Assembly (NCBI GenBank): GCA_029238935.1
Contig: JAQZBN010000025.1
Location: 1-64,000 of the forward strand
Source of the DNA: Herbinix sp.
GTDB taxonomy: Bacteria; Bacillota; Clostridia; Lachnospirales; Lachnospiraceae
Direction of reading: 5' to 3'
Length of the DNA stretch: 64,000 nt
Positions within the stretch are counted from its first letter, which is position 1; the number at the start of each line of letters is the position of its first letter. The notes beneath the pieces are model-generated. The model made no database searches. It saw only the letters and a program-made list of their open reading frames with translations, and was not told the DNA's origin. Shown in pieces: positions 17,563 to 28,600 of this stretch. The position numbers and the translations under genes are program-made.

Positions 17563-19032
17563 CTATACCATCTTGTTATACATTTCTTTTAAAGTAGGAT
17601 AGAGTTGCTTAAATACATCATATTTTTTATTATATAATTCTACTACAGCAGCATCCTGTTCTGTTGTCTGGATGACTTTAATCAGTTTGCCTGCAGCTTC
17701 TTCAACGGTGGCATACTTTCCACAGCCAACTGCTGCAAGTATTGCGGCACCAAAGGCAGGTCCTTCTTCCGAATTAATCTTATCCACTTTAACATTGAGA
17801 ACATTAGCTATGATTTTACACCATAACGGGCTCTTCGCTCCACCGCCGTTAATACGAATTCGATTTAATTCTACACCAAGCTTTTTCGTTATTTCAAAGG
17901 AATCACGAAGTGCAAATGCTACACCTTCTAAAACTGCTTGGGTCATATCTGCACGAGTGGTATCCATTGTCATACCGATGAAGGTACCTCTCGCATTGGG
18001 ATTATTATGCGGTGTTCTTTCTCCCATGAGATAGGGAAGAAAGAACACATTGTTCTCTCCAAGTTTTGTAATTGCTTCTTGTTCTTTTGCATACTCCTTG
18101 GTTCCAATGATATCATCCATCCACCATTTATTCGAAGCAGCTGCTGAAAGCATAACTCCCATAAAATGATATTTACCATCAGCATGGGCAAACGCATGAA
18201 GTGCATTCTGATCATCCACAGCAAATTCTTTACTGGAGATAAATACAACACCGGAGGTTCCTAAGGATACATTACACATACCCTCACCTACGGTACCGGT
18301 ACCAACTGCTGCAACTGCCTGATCTCCACCACCTGCAATGACTTTTACTGTCTCAGGTAAACCAAGTTCTTTTGCTGCTCCTGCAGTCATCGTACCAACA
18401 ACCTGATAGGACTCGAAAATCTTAGCCATCTGCTCTTCTTTTAACCCACAGATCTCAAGCATTTCCTTGGACCAGCACTTATTTTTAACATCTAATAAAA
18501 GCATACCGGAAGCATCGGATACATCCGTACAATGTACTCCGGAAAGCTTGTATGCGATATAATCTTTCGGAAGCATAACCTTCTTAATTTTAGCAAAATT
18601 ATCCGGCTCATTATTTCTTACCCACAATAACTTAGGAGCGGTAAAACCGGTTAATGCCATATTCGCCGTATAAGAAGATATCTTTTCTCTGCCTATATCG
18701 TTATTTAAGTAATCACATTCTGCCTGTGTACGCTGATCATTCCATAAAATCGCAGGGCGAATTACATTATCCTGTTCATCTAAGATAACCATACCATGCA
18801 TCTGTCCACTGAAGCTAATACCTTCAATTTGAGATTTATCACATTCCTTCGTTAATTCCTTAATTCCTTCTACCAAAGCAGCATACCAATCCTCCGGATG
18901 TTGCTCTGACCAACCTGGTTTGGGGAAAAACAATGGATATTCTTTTGTTACAATACTCTTAATATCCCCTGTTTCATCCATTAATAGAAGCTTTACTGAA
19001 GACGTACCTAAATCGACACCAATATACAGCAT
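17563..19032 (-). CDS. xylB: xylulokinase
   Basis: XylB (489 residues) phosphorylates D-xylulose to xylulose 5-phosphate, feeding xylose into the pentose phosphate pathway. It is a FGGY-family sugar kinase: the N-terminal phosphate loop is YIGVDLGTSSVKLLL, the xylulokinase-specific GQMHGMVILD and WNDQRTQAECD follow. Asp in ASGMLLLD and the C-terminal phosphate loop RINGGGAKSPLWCKIIANVL complete the active site. The frame extends to 19074, but the ATG at 19032 has AAAGGAG 9 nt upstream and matches the family start. It faces a ROK repressor across a region with duplicated operator-like sites, the classical xylose arrangement. No xylA or xylose transporter is in view. Confidence 0.93.
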   Translation of the reverse strand: MLYIGVDLGTSSVKLLLMDETGDIKSIVTKEYPLFFPKPGWSEQHPEDWYAALVEGIKELTKECDKSQIEGISFSGQMHGMVILDEQDNVIRPAILWNDQRTQAECDYLNNDIGREKISSYTANMALTGFTAPKLLWVRNNEPDNFAKIKKVMLPKDYIAYKLSGVHCTDVSDASGMLLLDVKNKCWSKEMLEICGLKEEQMAKIFESYQVVGTMTAGAAKELGLPETVKVIAGGGDQAVAAVGTGTVGEGMCNVSLGTSGVVFISSKEFAVDDQNALHAFAHADGKYHFMGVMLSAAASNKWWMDDIIGTKEYAKEQEAITKLGENNVFFLPYLMGERTPHNNPNARGTFIGMTMDTTRADMTQAVLEGVAFALRDSFEITKKLGVELNRIRINGGGAKSPLWCKIIANVLNVKVDKINSEEGPAFGAAILAAVGCGKYATVEEAAGKLIKVIQTTEQDAAVVELYNKKYDVFKQLYPTLKEMYNKMV

Positions 19033-19120
19033 GTAGCTATCTCCTTTCATAGTTCGAATATACTTATTTTTCATCTTATCTTACTTATTATGCACGATTC
19101 ATAGAGTATTCATGATTACG

Positions 19121-19300
19121 TTTATTCATTAAACTATATCAAATTAACTATACCAATTCCGTACTATTATGTCAAGTAACTAAACTAATTACGGTAAAAA
19201 ATATTCCTTAAGCCTATTCGTATAGATTTTTTCATCTTTCTCTTTCCAATCCTGCTTTTATATGATACCATTAATTGACTTTATTAATTAAACTATATCA
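19121..19300. promoter_or_regulatory. duplicated operator-like repeats between xylB and the ROK repressor
   Basis: TTTATTCATTAAACTATATCA at 19121-19141 is repeated with one mismatch at 19280-19300. A third TAAACTA core lies at about 19181, inside a sequence with GTAA...TTAC ends. The reverse complement TAGTTTAATTAATAAA resembles XylR/ROK boxes (TTAGTTTATT-type). Position between the kinase and its divergent ROK regulator supports an operator role; binding is inferred. Confidence 0.6.
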
Positions 19301-19415
19301 TTTTCATAAAAAAATTAATATTTAATCCATAATGACTTGTAAAGTTCATTACTGCAATATGTTATAGATAGAGAGCTAATTTGAACGTAATTATCAAATT
19401 TGAAAGGTGATAGAA

Positions 19416-20576
19416 ATGGTTACAGGTAGTAAAGAGCTTATTAGAGATATCAATACCAATTTGGTACTAGAGACGATCATCAATCATACACCAATTTCCA
19501 GAGCTGCAATCGCCAAGCATTTGGGACTAACAAAGGCTACGATATCAGCAATCGTCCAGGACTTAATCAATAAACGACTCGTAATTGAAATCGGTAGTGA
19601 TGATACCAACTTAGGAAGAAAACCAATCCTTCTAAGTCTTCATAAAAAAGCAGGTTATGTAATCTGTCTTGATATTGGCGTTGATACCATATCAGCACTG
19701 ATATCCGATCTTATGGGTGAAGACTGTAGTCTTAAGCAAATTAAGACTCCAAAGAATGTAAATTCCCTTATTCCCGTATTAATAGAATTAATTGAATCCA
19801 TGACACTCCCTAAGGACACCCCATATGGTCTTGTTGGTATCACCCTAGGTATACATGGAGTTACCATGAATAATCAAGTTTCCTTCGCACCGTATTATAA
19901 TTTAGCACAGATTAACCTCGCCGGGGAATTGGAACAACATTTTTGCACTCCGGTTTATCTGGAAAATGAAGCAAATCTCTCAGCCATAGGCGAGAATACG
20001 TTTCAATACGATTATTCCAATATCGTCAATATCAGCGTTCATTCCGGTATAGGTCTTGGAGTAATTATAGATCACAAGTTGTACACCGGTTATAATGGCA
20101 GAGCTGGTGAATTCGGACACACCATAATAGAAATTGACGGAAAACCCTGCCCCTGCGGAAACCATGGCTGCCTGGAACAATATGTTTCTGAACGGGTATT
20201 ATTAAAGGATTTTGCAGAACTCAAAGGATTATCGGAGGCTACCTTCGAAAACTTCCGTACCAGTTACGAGGAAGAGGACAAAGATGCTAAGCAAATCATG
20301 AATAAATTTGTAAAATATATGTCTGCAGGAATTAATAATATCCTGAATGCTTACAATCCCGATATAGTGATCATCAATAGCACCTTTACAATAAACTTTC
20401 CTGAAATCACACAGCAGATTGAGGACGCACTCACCAGTAAGATGAACTCATATATTAAGATTGTTCCTTCTGTTCTACAGGACACCTCAATTCTCTTAGG
20501 TGGAATATGTGTTGCAATCAAAGGATTTTTAGGTATCAATTTATTACGATTAAATCATATTGAGCTTCGGCCTTAA
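19416..20576 (+). CDS. xylR: ROK-family transcriptional repressor, XylR type
   Basis: A protein of about 386 residues with an N-terminal winged HTH (AIAKHLGLTKATISAIVQDL, about residues 25-45) and a C-terminal ROK sugar-kinase-like domain. The domain shows CLDIGVDTISALISD, LENEANLSAIGE, and the ROK signature SGIGLGVIIDHKLYTGYNGR with AGEFGHT. The zinc motif CPCGNHGCLEQY is intact. HTH plus ROK is the NagC/XylR class that leaves DNA when a sugar binds. The ATG at 19416 has AAAGGTG 6 nt upstream; an upstream in-frame GTG overlaps that site. Divergence from xylB argues for control of xylose use; other ROK effectors remain possible. Its stop codon sits in the loop of its own terminator. Confidence 0.85.
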   Translation: MVTGSKELIRDINTNLVLETIINHTPISRAAIAKHLGLTKATISAIVQDLINKRLVIEIGSDDTNLGRKPILLSLHKKAGYVICLDIGVDTISALISDLMGEDCSLKQIKTPKNVNSLIPVLIELIESMTLPKDTPYGLVGITLGIHGVTMNNQVSFAPYYNLAQINLAGELEQHFCTPVYLENEANLSAIGENTFQYDYSNIVNISVHSGIGLGVIIDHKLYTGYNGRAGEFGHTIIEIDGKPCPCGNHGCLEQYVSERVLLKDFAELKGLSEATFENFRTSYEEEDKDAKQIMNKFVKYMSAGINNILNAYNPDIVIINSTFTINFPEITQQIEDALTSKMNSYIKIVPSVLQDTSILLGGICVAIKGFLGINLLRLNHIELRP

Positions 20577-20593
20577 GCCGAAGCTCTTTTTTT
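20562..20593 (+). terminator. terminator overlapping the end of xylR
   Basis: GAGCTTCGGC (20562-20571) pairs perfectly with GCCGAAGCTC (20577-20586), followed by eight T residues. The loop contains the xylR stop codon TAA (20574-20576), so the last codons of the gene form the left arm. Confidence 0.95.
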
Positions 20594-20760
20594 ATTCTTG
20601 ACTACAAATTCCTTTTATTCTGTGTTTCTTTCATTCGTTCTTATTTCTTCTATATTCATTTCTTCCGTCTATTTGTTTCTCAATTATTTATTTCTTACGT
20701 TTATTTGCTTCTTCCGATTATTTTTTCTGTTTCTAATGTTGTTAGATTCATCAGAAACAA

Positions 20761-21486
20761 TTACTTCTTCATATACTCCATCAATTCATTCCAATCGGAT
20801 ATGGTTAAGCAATCCACCAAAGGTTCCATCTTATTATATTCCTCCACAGCTCCCCGATACCATACAGGGAAAATTCCGTACGCAGAAGCTCCTTCTACAT
20901 CAAATACAGCATTATCACCACAATACCATACATCTTCAGCATTTAACTGTGCCTTACGTAATGCCAATTCAAATATTCTACCATGAGGTTTGCGAAATAC
21001 ATATTCGCTGGTAGCCAGGATATACTCAAAATGATTCTCCGGTAATAAGGAATTGATCCGTTTATAAAGTGCTCTACCACTGTATGAAATATTACTAAGT
21101 ACCGCTGTGCGAATTCCTTCCTTTTCCAGAGAGTCAAGAAGCTTTTCTATATGTAACGTCGGCTTTCCTGCGGATGCATTGTCCCAGAAGATTGTCTCCA
21201 ATTCATATGGACTCAGATCGATATCAATATCAAAATAATCATAAAGGTAATTCTGAAAGGAATGATTGTGAACTTCTACATGATTTGTTGCTCTTGGATC
21301 TGCAATAAATCGGCCGATGTCTTTGTTCAACGTGTTCGCAAATTGCTGTATCTCCTCAGCTGTCACATTACCAGGGTTTCGAGTTGCATACTTTAAGACC
21401 TCCCGGGTACCGGCAACTCCATCAAATTTAGACTCTGCAATCAGTGTCTGTCCATAATCAAACATCATCATCTTAGGTTTCTTCAT
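20761..21486 (-). CDS. HAD-superfamily hydrolase
   Basis: A 241-residue cytosolic haloacid dehalogenase-like hydrolase, probably a small-molecule phosphatase. Motif I reads MMFDYGQTL, so the nucleophile Asp is present but the second Asp (DxD) is Gly, as in several YjjG-like members. Motif II is TAVLSNIS, motif III is the Lys in FRKPHGRIFELAL and motif IV is CGDNAVFDVEGA. The cap inserted after motif I is helical (about residues 20-110). Conserved DNAVFDVEGA and WYRG are typical of Clostridia family members of unknown substrate. The gene converges on xylR; the 184 nt between them are T-rich without other signals. Confidence 0.83.
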   Translation of the reverse strand: MKKPKMMMFDYGQTLIAESKFDGVAGTREVLKYATRNPGNVTAEEIQQFANTLNKDIGRFIADPRATNHVEVHNHSFQNYLYDYFDIDIDLSPYELETIFWDNASAGKPTLHIEKLLDSLEKEGIRTAVLSNISYSGRALYKRINSLLPENHFEYILATSEYVFRKPHGRIFELALRKAQLNAEDVWYCGDNAVFDVEGASAYGIFPVWYRGAVEEYNKMEPLVDCLTISDWNELMEYMKK

Positions 21487-21528
21487 CTGAATGCTCCTTT
21501 TCCTTTGTTGAATATCTTATTTAAAAGA

Positions 21529-21567
21529 AGGCAGGTTTACATGGTTATTCATGTATCACTGCCTTTA
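21529..21567 (-). terminator. terminator of the SASP gene
   Basis: AAGGCAG/CTGCCTT at the base and TACATG/CATGTA inside, with CTTCTTTT following on the minus strand, 18 nt after the stop of the small spore protein. Confidence 0.7.
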
Positions 21568-21584
21568 TTACTTCCTTAGGAAGA

Positions 21585-21788
21585 TCAATCCTCTTTTTCA
21601 ATCTTCATCTCTTTCTTTCTCTTTGTAATGATACCGCCAATTCTTCCGGATTCCTTAGCAGTTAGAGACTTCCATCCTGTAGCCATAACTTTATCAAGAT
21701 AACCTAATTCCTTTGCTATCTCATATTTCATTTCTTCTTCAGGTTTTAAGTTATTTAAATCTATCGGATTTTCTTTTTTCTTAGCCAT
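21585..21788 (-). CDS. alpha/beta-type small acid-soluble spore protein
   Basis: A 67-residue DNA-binding protein of the dormant spore. The two family blocks are present: KYEIAKELGYLDKV, which contains the GPR-type protease cleavage site, and LTAKESGRIGGIITKRKKE, which carries the invariant Gly-Gly of the second DNA-binding helix. Such proteins coat spore DNA, hold it in A-like form and protect it from UV and heat, and are degraded at germination. The N-terminus (NPIDLNNLKPEEE) is longer than in Bacillus SspA, as in clostridial members. It lies 71 nt after addA on the same strand; I could not identify a clear sigma-G promoter, so partial read-through from addBA is possible. Confidence 0.9.
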   Translation of the reverse strand: MAKKKENPIDLNNLKPEEEMKYEIAKELGYLDKVMATGWKSLTAKESGRIGGIITKRKKEMKIEKED

Positions 21789-21859
21789 AATAAGCCATAC
21801 CCCTTCTTATCTATAATATTACTTAAGCTTTTATCCTCTTAGAGTATAGCCCTTCTGGC

Positions 21860-24800
21860 TTATTTTATGCGAATTTCTTTACCAAGATATAGGGAATATA
21901 TAATCTTCTCCTTCACTTTCCTGGAGGTCATTTGTTCCAGTGCTTTTTGATAATATTCCAGCTGAACCTTATAACGCTTTTGTAATAATTCTTCCTGACC
22001 ATCACTAACAATATCAGACTTGTAATCTACAAGAACCAGTTCATCCTCTTCTTCAAAGAATACATCAATGATACCTTGGATTAATACTAATTCACTGCTA
22101 TCGAAATCCTCACTTACTTCACTAGCCTTTAGACCAATTACAAACTGCTGTTCTTTATTCAGTTTACCTAACTCTTGTGCTCTAAGCATTCGCTCTGCAA
22201 TATCACTTTGAACAAAGGTATTGATGTGATTTATATTCAGCTTAGAGATATCTTCTTCTCTTAATCGCTGTTCCACGATCATTCTATGCAGCTCTTCTCC
22301 TACATCCTCTTTTCCAAAGACCTTAGTCAGATCCAGGAGCTCCAGAACCTTATGATATAAGGTACCTCGATCTGTTCCGGTGATGGTTTCCTTTTGGCTG
22401 ATAAAACTCGGAATGGTAGCAATTATACTTTTCTCTTTCTGAAGATCAACTTCACTTGTTTTAACGGATGGATGATATAAAACTTCACTCTGTTCTTCAT
22501 CCACAAACTGCCCAAGCTTCTTAAGCTCCGATACGGACATCTTCACTTTGAGACCAGCTTCTTTTTTATATGGATAATGATACTCAAATCTTGTTTTTAT
22601 CTCTTCCCGGAATTTGGCATTGTATACTTCAGCCGGGTTGATTGCTTGGAGCTCCTCTCTGTCTTTTTGCAGGAATAGTTGCTTTCCTGCTTCCTCCTTA
22701 ACAAAGTCACTCTTTTGAACAATCTTAATTGCCATTCCATCCGCTCGGATGTCTTTTCCTTCTTTTCCATCCGATGAAATCTTATTGAGCATAGAGGGTA
22801 ATACCCAGTCCAGATAGGATTTTGCAGAAACGATGTCAAAATAAGATAGTTCTTTTTGCATACATTCTTTCACCGACTTTAAATAACTGGTCATAATCAA
22901 TTTTTCTTTAGCCCTAGTCAAAGCAACGTATAAGATACGTAACTCTTCTCCTAGGTTTTCAATCTGAACTTTCTTTTGAATTGCCTTCTTTAATAAAGTG
23001 GAAACCTTGGTGCGGTTCTCAAGATTGATATATTCCGGACCTGCTCCATGCTCTGCATGCAATACCAATTTACTTCTAAGATCTTGGGTGTTGAAGGATT
23101 TTCCCAATCCTCCGACAAATACAATAGGAAATTGTAATCCTTTGCTTTTATGAATACTCATAATACGAACCGTATTATCCTGTTCGCCTACCGTAACTGC
23201 TTCTCCAAAATCCACCTCATATTTATGAAGCTTTTCAATATATCGGATAAAATGAAACAAACCACTATAACTACTTTTCTCAAACCGTACCGCGTGGGAT
23301 ACGAGAAGATCTATATTGGCTTTTCTTCGATCTCCTGCAGGCATAGCAGAAGCATAGTAGTAATATCCTGTTTGATCTAGCACCATCAATAGAAGCTCAT
23401 GAATTGGTGTATGATTTACTTTATCTCGAAATGATTGTAGTTGATTAAGAAAACTCTCTAATTTTACTTTTAATGGCTCATCACTGCCTTCCACCAGATA
23501 GGTCTTGATTGCTTGGTACATTCCTGCCTTCCGATCAGAAGCACGTATCATAGAAAGCTGCGTACCGGTCAATCCAACCATTGGGGAATATAAAACTCCT
23601 GCCAACGGAATATCCTGTCTCGGATTATCTATGATCCTTAACAAATTTAATATGGTTGATATCTCAATGGTATGAAAATAACCTGTACTGGTATCCGCAT
23701 AGGCAGGAATTCCTTCTTGCATTAAGATATTGACGAATACCTCAGACCAATTGCTCATACTACGAAGTAATATTACGATATCACGATAGGTAGCAGGGGT
23801 ATAGCATTTACGATCGGTATCATAGGTTAACATTCCTGTATCCGGATTGATTAACTCTTTGATTCTCCTTGCTATTAACCTAGCTTCTAACTCTCTCTTC
23901 GTATAATTAAGCTCATCTTCATCCTCTGATACTGTCGCTTCTCCAACCGATCCATTCGAAGAATCCGATTCTTCCATCTGTGTATCAACATCGGATGAAT
24001 TCATTTGAAGCTCTTCTTCGGTGACTAACAAAAGCTCAATATCCTTTGCCGCTCTTTCCTCTGTCTCATCGTAATCAGCACCGGGCTTTAAGGAAGCTTC
24101 ATCATTATAATCAATGCCACCGACCGATTGCTTCATAATTTGTTCAAATATAGCATTTACGCCATGTAAGACCACTGCCCTGCTTCGAAAATTTTTATCC
24201 AAATCAATTCTTTGATAAAGATTAGGGCTGCCTTCCTCATTGAAATCCTCCACAGCATAGGTTGCGTATTTCTCCATGAAGATCTCCGGCATAGCCAAAC
24301 GGAATTTATAGATACTTTGTTTCACGTCACCAACCATAAAACGGTTCGGAAGTCCTACTCGCTCGCCTGAGATACTTTTAAGCAGCGTTTCCTGTACGAG
24401 ATTACTATCCTGATATTCATCAATTAATATTTCATCAAAATGCTCATATAATTCAAGAGCGGCTTGGGATGGATGATGTTCTCCTTCCCTTTCCTCTACT
24501 AAAATCTTCAGAGCAAAATGCTCCAAATCATTAAAATCTATAATGTTCTTCTCTTCTTTCTTCCGTGCAAAGGCTTTCATGAATTCCTGTGCCAGTTCAA
24601 AAAGAACAGCCATTACCTGCTTTACACCAATCAGATCCTGAAGCATCTCCTGCGGTTCCTGAAAGAAGTATTGTCCTGTCACATCCTTTAAGGCCTTTTT
24701 AATATCCTCTCGGATTGACTTTACTTTCTCTTTCTTATCCGGTAATACTCCTTCTTCTTTTTTACTGGATAGTCTTGCAAAAGACAGCGATGAAAAAGCC

Positions 24801-25609
24801 TGATAATACTTGTCATATTGATTAATATTTAATAATTGCATTAATAACTCACGATCCGATTCAATGGCTGGAACATAGGCCGCCGGTCCGTCAAAATCAT
24901 TGCAAATTTCCAATGCCTCTTCGTTTCTTTTATATAAATCAGCAACGACAATTTTTACATATTGAAGGAGTTCCTTCATCCATTTCGTTTGGTTTAAATC
25001 CTCCAGGTCAGATACTTCAAATGCTTTTTGCTTTTCCTTTAACCATTGTTCCGGCCAAGGATAGCTCATGGAAAAATGAAATAATTGCAGGATCAGTTCT
25101 TCAACTGGTGTATCTGATTTCGAGTGGGAATAGCTTTCAATAAAAGCATGGAAATCCTCCCTGCCTTCCTCATAGTACTGTTCTAGCACCTCAGCTACAA
25201 CATCAGATTTCATTAATGTAATTTCTGCTTCATCCGCCATTTTAAAAGAAGGATCCAGATCAATCATATTAAAATAATTACGAATAACATTCAAACAAAA
25301 GCTATGAATTGTTGTAATCATAGCACCCGGAAGTAGCGTCATCTGTTTTTGCAGATGGAGGTTGTCCGGCTGAGCCATGAGCTTTTTCTCAATAGCATTC
25401 CCTATCTTTTCTCTCATCTGAGCCGCTGCTGCATTGGTAAAGGTTACAACCAAAAGATGGTCAATATCGGTTGGATTTTCTTCTTCTGTGATCATCGATA
25501 TGATACGTTCAACCAAAACGGCCGTCTTACCGGAGCCTGCAGCTGCGGAAACCAGGACATTCTTTTTTCTAATACCAATTACCTTCTGTTGTTCTTTCGT
25601 CCATCCCAT
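21860..25609 (-). CDS. addA: ATP-dependent helicase/nuclease subunit A
   Basis: AddA (1249 residues) is the UvrD-like 3'-5' helicase and nuclease subunit of the AddAB double-strand-break resection complex. It shows SAAAGSGKTAVLVERI (Walker A, about residue 20), TFTNAAAAQMREKI, LIDEYQDSN (Walker B/motif II), VGDVKQSIYKFRLA (motif III), RIMSIHKSKGLQFPIVF (motif V) and YVALTRAKEKL (motif VI). The C-terminal RecB-like nuclease has LIQGIIDVFFEEEDELVLVDYKSD, with the catalytic Asp-Tyr-Lys. An acidic, Ser-rich insertion lies near residues 540-570. It follows addB by 22 nt; the two form one operon. Confidence 0.96.
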   Translation of the reverse strand: MGWTKEQQKVIGIRKKNVLVSAAAGSGKTAVLVERIISMITEEENPTDIDHLLVVTFTNAAAAQMREKIGNAIEKKLMAQPDNLHLQKQMTLLPGAMITTIHSFCLNVIRNYFNMIDLDPSFKMADEAEITLMKSDVVAEVLEQYYEEGREDFHAFIESYSHSKSDTPVEELILQLFHFSMSYPWPEQWLKEKQKAFEVSDLEDLNQTKWMKELLQYVKIVVADLYKRNEEALEICNDFDGPAAYVPAIESDRELLMQLLNINQYDKYYQAFSSLSFARLSSKKEEGVLPDKKEKVKSIREDIKKALKDVTGQYFFQEPQEMLQDLIGVKQVMAVLFELAQEFMKAFARKKEEKNIIDFNDLEHFALKILVEEREGEHHPSQAALELYEHFDEILIDEYQDSNLVQETLLKSISGERVGLPNRFMVGDVKQSIYKFRLAMPEIFMEKYATYAVEDFNEEGSPNLYQRIDLDKNFRSRAVVLHGVNAIFEQIMKQSVGGIDYNDEASLKPGADYDETEERAAKDIELLLVTEEELQMNSSDVDTQMEESDSSNGSVGEATVSEDEDELNYTKRELEARLIARRIKELINPDTGMLTYDTDRKCYTPATYRDIVILLRSMSNWSEVFVNILMQEGIPAYADTSTGYFHTIEISTILNLLRIIDNPRQDIPLAGVLYSPMVGLTGTQLSMIRASDRKAGMYQAIKTYLVEGSDEPLKVKLESFLNQLQSFRDKVNHTPIHELLLMVLDQTGYYYYASAMPAGDRRKANIDLLVSHAVRFEKSSYSGLFHFIRYIEKLHKYEVDFGEAVTVGEQDNTVRIMSIHKSKGLQFPIVFVGGLGKSFNTQDLRSKLVLHAEHGAGPEYINLENRTKVSTLLKKAIQKKVQIENLGEELRILYVALTRAKEKLIMTSYLKSVKECMQKELSYFDIVSAKSYLDWVLPSMLNKISSDGKEGKDIRADGMAIKIVQKSDFVKEEAGKQLFLQKDREELQAINPAEVYNAKFREEIKTRFEYHYPYKKEAGLKVKMSVSELKKLGQFVDEEQSEVLYHPSVKTSEVDLQKEKSIIATIPSFISQKETITGTDRGTLYHKVLELLDLTKVFGKEDVGEELHRMIVEQRLREEDISKLNINHINTFVQSDIAERMLRAQELGKLNKEQQFVIGLKASEVSEDFDSSELVLIQGIIDVFFEEEDELVLVDYKSDIVSDGQEELLQKRYKVQLEYYQKALEQMTSRKVKEKIIYSLYLGKEIRIK

Positions 25610-25631
25610 GTCACATTACTCCTATCCTTGG

Positions 25632-28600
25632 TTAGTTTGTCTCTCCCCAGATTTCTGCTTTCATTTCATCCGCAGGTTTCTTTAAGAGATTACGGTAGTG
25701 ATTACCTGGGAGCTTCGGATCAAATCCACAGGCTGTTTTAAATTCGCAGTAATCACAGGCTGTTTTATCTCCCATTTTATAAGGATTTAAAGCCGCATCT
25801 CCTTCTAAGATGTTTTTGCCATCAGTAATTAGTTTTTTATTTACATAATTCATTAATGCCTTAATCTGTTTTTCATTGGCTGCACTGGATCTCTTGTTGA
25901 GCCGCCCTTCTTTATTTGTCTCAATTGGTATAATATCGGATTTTGCTGAAGGTCTTAGAGTCCCTTCTTCCGTTGCCAATTTCTGATCCATAAGCGTAAG
26001 GATTTTACCTTCCCCATTCACCAGTCCGTTCATCTTTAAACTCTTATAGATTTCTTCCTCGGATTGTGCTGACTTGGCTACGATCGGATCATCAATGTGA
26101 TAATAAAAGATTCCGGAAGGTACCACCTGCTTGTCCTTATGATTCTTCTGCAGGTAATCCATAGCTGCACTAAGATATACTGCCAGCTGTTGCTGCAATC
26201 CATAGTATACACTATTGATATCGAAGGAGGTATGTCCTGACTTATAATCGATGACTCTTACATACATCTTATTATCTTCTTCATAGAGATCTAATCGGTC
26301 AATCCTTCCATTCAGAGTAAGCATTTCATCCGGAACGTGATAGAACGGCATCTCATATCCGGAAGGTTCAAAAGATCCCTGCTTGATTTGATTGCATAGA
26401 GCCCATAGGGTTCGTATTGTGATACGCTCAATCCGTTTTATCATGTATTCGTTCCGCTTGGAACTGCGTAAGTAGGAGTTCTCAAACTCTTCCACTGCAG
26501 TCGTTACACATTCCACTGCCCAGTTTTCTCTTACCTCATCCGGTATGGTATGCCAGGAATAATCACCTAGATCTAGTTTTTTCGAAAATAAATCGATTGC
26601 ATTATGAAAAATACTTCCGATATCCGGCACCGCTAGTTTATACTCTCGTCTTTCCTCCAGGGATAGTCCATAGGATAGAAAATGAGCAAAGGCACAACCT
26701 GCATATTTCTCCAGTCTCGTTACACTTCCCTTTAACTCATTTCCATAGAGAAGGGCAGCAGCTTCTTTTGAAATACCACGATCTGTGTTTTTATAAAATG
26801 CTCCTTCCAGCAGCATACCTAGAATGCGTTGTTGTTTTTCGTCTGATTGATAATATAAGAACAATTCCTTCCACAGTTCCGGCATCTCTTCCCCATGAAA
26901 GTTACGCAAGCCTTCCGCCAGATAGGTAAGACCACGGTCACTAAGGATATGTTCCACATCCTGTTTTGTTTCATCCTCATCCACTACAGGAAGCTCCTGA
27001 AACAATTGCTTTAGCTTTCCAATCAGATAGGATGGTCGAACAGATTTTCCTTCATCATTTAATTTATGGTACGTTATATAAAGCTTATTTTTCGGCTTTG
27101 TCATATTAATATAAATATAGAATTGTTCTATAAATGCTAACTGCCGTTTGGTTGGTGCTAATTCAAAATGGTGTTCTATCAACAATTCTCTCTCAATATC
27201 GGAAAGAATTCCACCGCTTCCGGAACTTTTGGGGATAATTCCATCATTCATCCCCACAAAAAACAGTACTTTAATATCTTTTAGTCTAGTTCGCTCCGTA
27301 TCACCAACTACAACTTCATCAACACCCGCTGGAATCAAACCAACCTTCTCCTCGGAAAGCCCCGATTCTAAAATCTCTCCGAATTCTTTGGCTGTACAAT
27401 GCTCCCCACCAAGAAGCAGAACGATCTGATCATACAATTCCATCACAATGCGATAGATTTGTTCATATTCCTTCGCATATAAAGGCATATTCTGCTCTTC
27501 GAAAAACCCCTTCAATCGATCCAGTTGTTCCTCCATGGTTAATCTAATTCCTAGCTCATAGATGGCTGTAGCAAAATCCTTAATCGTCTTCTCCTTATCT
27601 CGAAGTACTTCATAAAAAGGTTGCACCTGGTCTACCAGTTTACTTCTTACTTCGTTTAGTCGCTCCAGATCTAGTACTTCCCTCGTCCGATAGGATCTGG
27701 TAAAAGGCTCCTTCCATCGCTTACTTCCCCGTATTCCCATGGCTATGACGTAGTTTTCCAGCATATCAATTTCTTCCGTTGAGATCGTAGTAAGCCCGGT
27801 TCGCAAATAGCGGAATACTGATTCATAACTATAGTCTTCATTCACAATAGAAACAGCTGCTCTTAGCAACTCCACGAAGGGATTATTTAAGATTTCTTTT
27901 TTATAATCAACAAAACAAGGTATCTCTACACCGGTAAAGATACGTTTGGCAATTCTTCCATATTGTTCGATATCAGCAGTAACCACTGCAATATCACGAT
28001 ATCGATATCCTTCCTCACGAACCAACCGCTTAATTTCTCTGGCTGTAAAAACAATCTCAGAGGTAGGCTCCTTTGCTGCATGGATGGATATATCTGTCTG
28101 GGGCTGGTCATAACTTTTATATGGATACCGAAACAGATTATGTTCTAAGGAAGTCAAGGCTTTTGAATCACAAAAACGGTAAGGGACCTTATTCATACAA
28201 GAGTTCTCCGCGTAGATCGGCTCCTCAATCACTGTATGGGAGTCTTCTGCTAACTGATAAAGCTTATGTATGGTCTTCTTACTTAGCCCGAACAGCTGAT
28301 GCTCAGACTTCTGATCCTTTATGTTCTCTCTTGGATCAATGGTAACTGTTATGATCACTTTTTTCGCTAACCGTATCATCTTACTGAGTAATTTATATTG
28401 AATGGGAGTAAACCCTGTAAATCCGTCCAAGCAGATTACACTATCTCTTAACCATTGGGATTGCTCTATCATATCACTTAATAGAACGAAGATTTCCTCT
28501 GCAGTGATATATCTCTCTTTGATGAACTCTTGAAATCCTTGGTATATGGTAAGGATGTCCTGTAGTTTCGCTCTTAACACAGGTTTTTTCTCTGCAGCCT

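Noticed and set aside
20598..21014. Plus-strand frame of 138 codons opposite the HAD hydrolase
   Set aside because: It begins in a T-rich spacer and then runs antisense through a well-supported HAD gene; composition is not protein-like.
22597..22839. Minus-strand frame of 80 codons inside addA
   Set aside because: It is an out-of-frame shadow of addA without its own ribosome-binding site.
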